This document shows positions 58,651-64,000 of a stretch of DNA of 64,000 nt, piece by piece; the first letter of the stretch is position 1, and each line of letters begins with the position of its first letter. The notes beneath the pieces are model-generated. The model was not told where the DNA came from and searched no databases. It saw nothing but the letters and a program-made list of their open reading frames with translations. The position numbers and the translations under genes were made by a program. The DNA is taken from positions 30,828,846 to 30,892,845 of the forward strand of contig NC_133648.1 in the NCBI RefSeq assembly GCF_009905375.1. Reading direction: 5' to 3'. This DNA is from Apium graveolens. Its lineage: Eukaryota > Streptophyta > Magnoliopsida > Apiales > Apiaceae.

Positions 58651-59410
58651 CCCCCTGATGCTTTCAAAGTGATAAAATAGGTGTTGTAACCATTCTTTCA
58701 TTTAACTCCGCAAAGCTTTCTTCACCCTTCTCCATTTCATATAACCTTCTTGCTTTTCCTGGTTAACTTCATCTCTAATATTACAATTTTCAAGAAATCT
58801 TGCACCAATTTCCAATAATAACTGGCCCATGATAAAACTTCTTACTTTTGTTGGTGCTTCTGGTCTTTCTTCATTCATACTATCTTTAATTTTTAATTTT
58901 TTTTTCCCTTTTTGTCTCCTCCTTACTGACTGTCTATACTAAGAATTATACCTCCTGCCATTAAAGTTCTCATCTGGTAAACTCTTTTTATACCGCTTCT
59001 TTCTTCTTTGACTCCTCAGCTATCATTGTATAGGTTGCATGGTTCTTCTTAATTAACGCAAGTATATCTTATCCGAATTCTTCCTTCAAATTTCTATTCA
59101 TCAAATTTAAATATCACTGGTATATCAGTTCATCCCACTAACATTTCTAAAATTTTATAACAACAGTACTGAGTTCTGAAAATCATCTTTGATATGTCCA
59201 TAAGTTCAATCTTCACTTGGTAATATACCCAGTCTTAAATCAATCTTATAAAAATACCTTGCTTCGTTCATTTAGTTAAACAAATCATTGGTTTCGAGGT
59301 AATAGATATCTGCTCTTGAGAGTAAACTTGTTGAGCTTTTGCTAACACATAATCTCACCCTTCCATCTTTCTTATTAACACATCGTGCCGGTGCACTTTA
59401 AGGGGGTACG
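58651..59410 (-). mobile_element. decayed reverse transcriptase region
   Basis: By position this should encode the RT palm and thumb. No YVDD-type motif is readable, so the enzyme is heavily degraded or partly deleted. Confidence 0.45.
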
Positions 59411-59611
59411 CTAGGTCCAGTTGCTTTTTCTTTTAATCATCTCATGCGTTTGCTCTGGTAACTTCTTCATTTTATCTGGTGCCATTCTGCGCGGGGCTTT
59501 GAACACTGGCTTCATTTCACGTACTAAATCAATCATAAACACATTTTCTTTATCTAAAGGAAATATTGGTAACTCATCTGGAAATATGTCTTGATACTGT
59601 AAAATCTTCAA
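59411..59611 (-). pseudogene. gypsy RT N-terminal fragment
   Basis: Minus-strand YQDIFPDELPIFPLDKENVF, followed by IDLVREMKPVFKAPRRMAP, matches the family form EFxDVFPDELPGLPPxREVEFxIDLVPGTxPISxxPYRMAP. Confidence 0.85.
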
Positions 59612-62384
59612 GTTCGGTCTGCTCCTAACTCTTATTTATAATCGCCATAGCACTTATATTTTGGTCACTGTAATCTTAAATTATTTTTAACAATTCTTTA
59701 CTTTCCTTTGTCCTTTAAACTTCTTCATGTTCTCCTTTGGCGTCTCCAGAACTATCTTTCGTCACGACGGTTTACCTGGGCATCACACTTGAATAGTTAA
59801 TCCACTCCTTATAATAATATCAAATCTTCTTATCTCAAATGATATCAATTCTTCATATCTTAATGCCAGAAATATCGATTCCGTCATTGGTACTTACATA
59901 TTTAATGACTGCACGTTCTTAATTTGCTAGTCCTTTAGTCCTAAACTTATTGATTCGACAGGATAATTCATCTTATCAATAAAACCTTGAGAAATATATG
60001 ATCAAGTTGCTCCCATATCTTTTAATACTTTAACGCATAAGGTATCCGCAATAATCTTCCACGTCATCACATCCATATTCTAAATAACATATCGCAAATT
60101 CTCGTTCTCGGAGACGTATCCCTTATTGAAGTAGATTCCCTTAACTGTTAATGCATCCCGGGCTAGGGACAGTGATTTGTAATTTTCACCATATGCCCTT
60201 GTTTCCTTCCCATGCATGTGAGGTAGATGAGACTTTGCCCGCTGAGTGTATAATACGTTAACTTTTGTTTGAAAAACTCTCGCAAGGAACAACGGTACAA
60301 CGAAATAAATAGAAGGATTCACAATTTTAATAAACTTAGAGTTGAAGAGAAAGAAGAAGTAATGATTTGAATATGAATGAGACAACCACATTAGTACTGA
60401 AGATGGCCAGTCTTTTATACCGTGTGGCATACAGCACATGATTAGGTGGCGTCCCACCCGACTCTTTGTCATTCCGACAAAGTGTTTCATCATAACACTG
60501 TTTGTCCCAATCAGAAAGCAAAACCCGAGGGGAACAATTAAATTTGAAAGGAATGCAAAATTCTCCGTTTTGATGTTATCAGAAAGAATTTATTAAGAAA
60601 AGGAGTTCATACATTTTTAGGAATTAAAAAGGAATATACGTTGTAATGTCGAGGACAAGAATGATACCATTGATCACCATCCATATTTCACTTGTATTCA
60701 TCTTTCGAGTTTGATTGATCATATCCCAATTGAATCATATAATAACTTTAGAAGTATGCTAAAATGCCTTCGTAACTAAGCATTATGGTAGATTCTTACT
60801 TGTTAAGTCTCGCATCTGTAACGTCGTACCTACACGTATAATACTTTAACAATTTGATCATAATGGCGTTCTTATCAGATAACCTTGAGTTTCCTCTTTC
60901 TAATTTGGAATAATCGTAAATCATTCAACATAACGATCATTTTATTAATAATATTCTTCCTTTAGAAGAGTCTGGAAATTTTCCTAATCTTCTTCGGTCA
61001 TGCTCAGGCTTCCGTTTAATCAATGAATTCTTCGAACTCTGATAATCCCAGTAATTGGATGAATAGTTATTCCATACGCTGGTTTTGTTGTTAATCTTAT
61101 CAAACAATATTTGTACCTTCTTGTTAGGAATAACCAACTTCCTCATAATCGCAGATTACTTCGTCCTCTGAATTAACAATACTAAATCTAAAATAATATC
61201 CTTCCAGCTAATCCGAGCCTTTTGACAAACAAGAAACTCAAGTAGTAACTTGACAACCGATGTTTAAAACTTATTTTATTCGAAAAGGCTTGTAGAAATG
61301 TTGTGAGGAAAAATCTTTTTCGAAAACTTGTTAAAAATTTTGAAAATTTTGAAAATCACACCTCTGGTTGTCCTCACTATATGAGTTGGTTGTTGTCCTT
61401 CTTATGACCAAATACCAAGTTAAAGAACGATCACTCAAAGGTCCATTCACTTCCATTTATCTCCTCTCCTTCATTGGGGTCTATTACTTTCCGTAATCAA
61501 TTAAAACTTCCGTTATCGTTGCACGTTATCTTATTTGTAGCTTCACATTAAGGCTCCCATACTGGTAGTACCCCCGTTAACCACTTTGCAATCATTAAGT
61601 GGAACAGACTATCCCATAGTCAACAAATCAGTTAATATCACATCATTACAACATCATTAATTTCAAGAAATCTTCAGATCCCTAATCTCCTCTAACCCTC
61701 TTTCTTCAACACTTATCTACTCCATTCCACAAGCTAGTCATGAGTGGCCTAATTACTAATAGCTTCTTTTAACCGGATACAGCCATCCTCCAGAACACTT
61801 GAATCTTCTTTCTAAACTCCTTCTCACCTTAATTTATATCTCAATACTTACCGTTTACTGTCGCTATCGCGTTCCTTCTCGCAAACGCTGTTGTTTCGGT
61901 AGAAAGGTTTTTAAACTAATGATGTAGAATATGGTGTATAATAGACAGAAAAGATACATTCATAGTTGAATGTTCAAAAGAACAAAAATAAGCAAATGAA
62001 GGTTCTTGAATAGGTAGTCTCATATCGAGAGATGATAGAATAGCGTTGAATAACTTGGAGAGGCGCAACTGTCATAACAGAAAGTAATACCATTAATACT
62101 GATGGAGAACAAGGCATAAATCGAATCTGGGAGAAGATGACGATCCTTAAACGGAAGGCTCCAAATGATCAGTTGATGCAGGGAAATAAGGATCTGCCAT
62201 TGCCGTTGTCTGGATATCACGTCGCGAGTTAAGAATCCCGAATCGCAACACGAACCGTGCCGGAGACCTACTATACAGTTGCACTCAACCTCAAGATGTC
62301 TTATCTTTCTATTTCCTATTCCTAATCCTAACCCTCTACCCGATCCCGATAATCTAGGCTTGTTTCAGTGACTTATAACCTGTA
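59612..62384 (-). mobile_element. decayed gag-protease region of the gypsy element
   Basis: The position demands gag and protease, but no gag core or zinc knuckle is readable. The open frames (60080-60493, 60937-61146, 62020-62220) show no known motif. It may contain unrelated sequence. Confidence 0.4.
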
Positions 62385-62397
62385 GCTCTGATACCAA
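62385..62397 (-). promoter_or_regulatory. primer-binding site of the minus-strand gypsy element
   Basis: Minus strand TTGGTATCAGAGC, initiator tRNA-Met type, two bases inside the 5' LTR end. Confidence 0.9.
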
Positions 62398-62399
62398 CC

Positions 62400-64000
62400 T
62401 GTGGCGCCCTCTAAACCCGGGTCAGAGTTTGGGGTCCACAACACAAACACAATATATCAACCTGTATAAGAAATATTATTTATAATGACCCTGCTTCACA
62501 AAACCACGGATCGCAACAGGTTAAAGTATGAAAACAAGCCGCAACCTTAATTATTACATCGTACCAAATCCCAACTAATTTAACTTACAATTGATAATAA
62601 AATCATTCTTACAACCTTGCTATCTCACTACTGCCATAAGCTCCTGCTAGCTCGATCAATCATAATCTGGAATCCTAGCTCGAACATTGAACTGGGAAAC
62701 CTTGCTATCAACCGTATCCTTCTTAATTGTAGAATATATAAAAAGATTCGCAAGAGTGAGCTAACTAGCTCAGCAAGTCATATTATCAATAACTGAGGTT
62801 AGACAATAATAAATGAGATGATTCAAAGGAATCAAGTTTCTTGTTAAACAACCAATAGAATTGGATATTCATTTTAAGTTTTTAAAACCAAGGTTAGGCT
62901 GCTGATCAGTCACGCACTAACCCCGAGCAAAGCACACAGCACTGCTCTAACTACTGGATCCAAGGCACACATTGGCCTAAGTTGACCATCGATATGGTCT
63001 GACCACGAATCTGGTTCATACAAAGAAAACTATCCAATTCTAAAGCATTTCAATATGATAAACAATAGAGTTCAATAAAACCAGATCATAATCAATAACC
63101 ATAAAACATTTGTAAAAGAGCATGGTAAAAGTTCATAGTTACCAAAAAGGGTATGTCAAAATATATAAAAGAAGTGGCCTCCAGCCGGTAGGATAATCGG
63201 GTATTAGCTGAATAGTGTTTTTCCAAAGTTTTAGTGCTTTGATATCACAAGGTATGGTTAAGTATAAAAGTTTCTGTATATATAAACAATTTTGTTCCAG
63301 TGTTTGGTATATGATGGATATATATTTGTGGAGTAGTATCGTATTTGTGTGGTTTAATATTTGGTAAATCCACAAGAAATGGTTTACAAAGAATAAGGCT
63401 TACGGCTCAAAGATCAAATGATGTGGCTCAGGTTCAAGGCTGGAGGATTCAAAGTATTTCCAATATAAAACAAAGCTATTTTGAATATTAACAATAGGTC
63501 ACAAGAGAATTTAGAAATATTTGCAATAAATCTCGAGAAAGGTTTAAAAGTACTTTCCTTATCATAATTGATTCCAACCTCACTTGTACTTGTCTACGAC
63601 TCTATTCAACCACCATTCATCTGTTTCTCCTATGCCTCGCCTCTAATCTCTGCTCACTTGCTGTATTTTCTACATGTCAATTCTATTTTCTGATCACCTG
63701 CTTCTCTTTCTTACGCATTGCTTACTCTGCTAGGCATCATAAGTATCTATCAATATTCCACTCATACGATTCTGTTCAACACATACTTCTATCTACCATT
63801 CGTTTCACCCAAATCCGATTAACGGATTGAAAGTTACACCATAAACAGTAATCATCGAATATATAAAACGACAGTCAATCAACAAGTCACACATAATACA
63901 TCACGTAATCAATGACATATCATTTATAAAGACATTTCGGGTCATAAATAGGCTTTCTGGTATTTAAAATGATTTTTAAAACATTTTTCGGAATTAAAAC
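62400..64000 (-). mobile_element. 5' LTR of the minus-strand gypsy element (partial, leaves window)
   Basis: Nearly identical to 53237-54838, with ends TGTGGCGCCC versus TGTGGTGCCC. The remaining ~2 kb lies beyond the window. With the PBS and the 3' LTR it defines a full-length element of at least about 12.7 kb. Confidence 0.92.

Overview
This window looks like nuclear DNA of a higher plant, most likely a eudicot. It is AT-rich and gene-poor, and it is dominated by nested plant LTR retrotransposons (Ty1/copia Sirevirus-like, Ty3/gypsy Athila, Tat and Tekay/Del-like), Helitron ends and a CACTA transposon. Its only well-supported host gene has spliceosomal GT-AG introns. The repeat style would fit an umbellifer-like genome, but I cannot name the species. 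A run of exactly 100 N (44050-44149) marks an assembly gap.

Layout. 1-8392 is a compound copia array. A gag-protease remnant is followed by a degenerate 3' region, an LTR (3764-5084), a short internal region that lacks gag, pol and primer-binding site but carries a ~550-codon ORF with a single stop, and a second LTR (7062-8392). 8393-9243 is an Athila-type LTR with a GC-rich palindromic tandem repeat. 9244-13296 is a broken minus-strand Tat-type gypsy element ending in its 5' LTR. 13693-19368 is a five-exon minus-strand gene for a 300-residue 4'-phosphopantetheinyl transferase, which moves the phosphopantetheine arm from CoA onto acyl-carrier proteins. 19560-26184 is a gag-only copia-like gene with a spliced leader, split by a 4.3-kb CACTA element that carries eleven consecutive exons of a GH35 beta-galactosidase gene, introns included. 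A truncated tRNA-Ile(AAU) follows, then two head-to-tail Helitron-like elements (26463-28589), a poorly featured AT-rich stretch, and a solo gypsy LTR (30093-33400) flanked by a perfect AAGGG duplication.

33448-43101 is a degenerate minus-strand Sirevirus: 3' LTR, polypurine region, an RT and integrase-RT linker triplicated around a huge TTC/GAA tract, a 50-bp minisatellite, protease remnant and gag. 43102-44049 holds two nested LTR fragments up to the gap. 44150-47686 is a minus-strand Athila gag-protease-RT-RNase H. It is cut by a plus-strand Sirevirus (LTR, PBS and gag, 47687-50260), which is cut by a plus-strand Tekay-like LTR (50261-53236), which is in turn cut by a minus-strand Tekay/Del element. 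That last element has a complete 3' LTR (53237-56796), its interior, a PBS and the first 1.6 kb of its 5' LTR (62400 to the end).

Functionally, the PPTase is the only gene I would expect to be active for the host. Everything else is mobile-element sequence, mostly with in-frame stops. The most unusual items are the gag/pol-less LTR element with its own ORF, the Pack-CACTA beta-galactosidase capture, the triplicated linker with its giant GAA expansion, and the different short-motif arrays found inside each Sirevirus LTR family.
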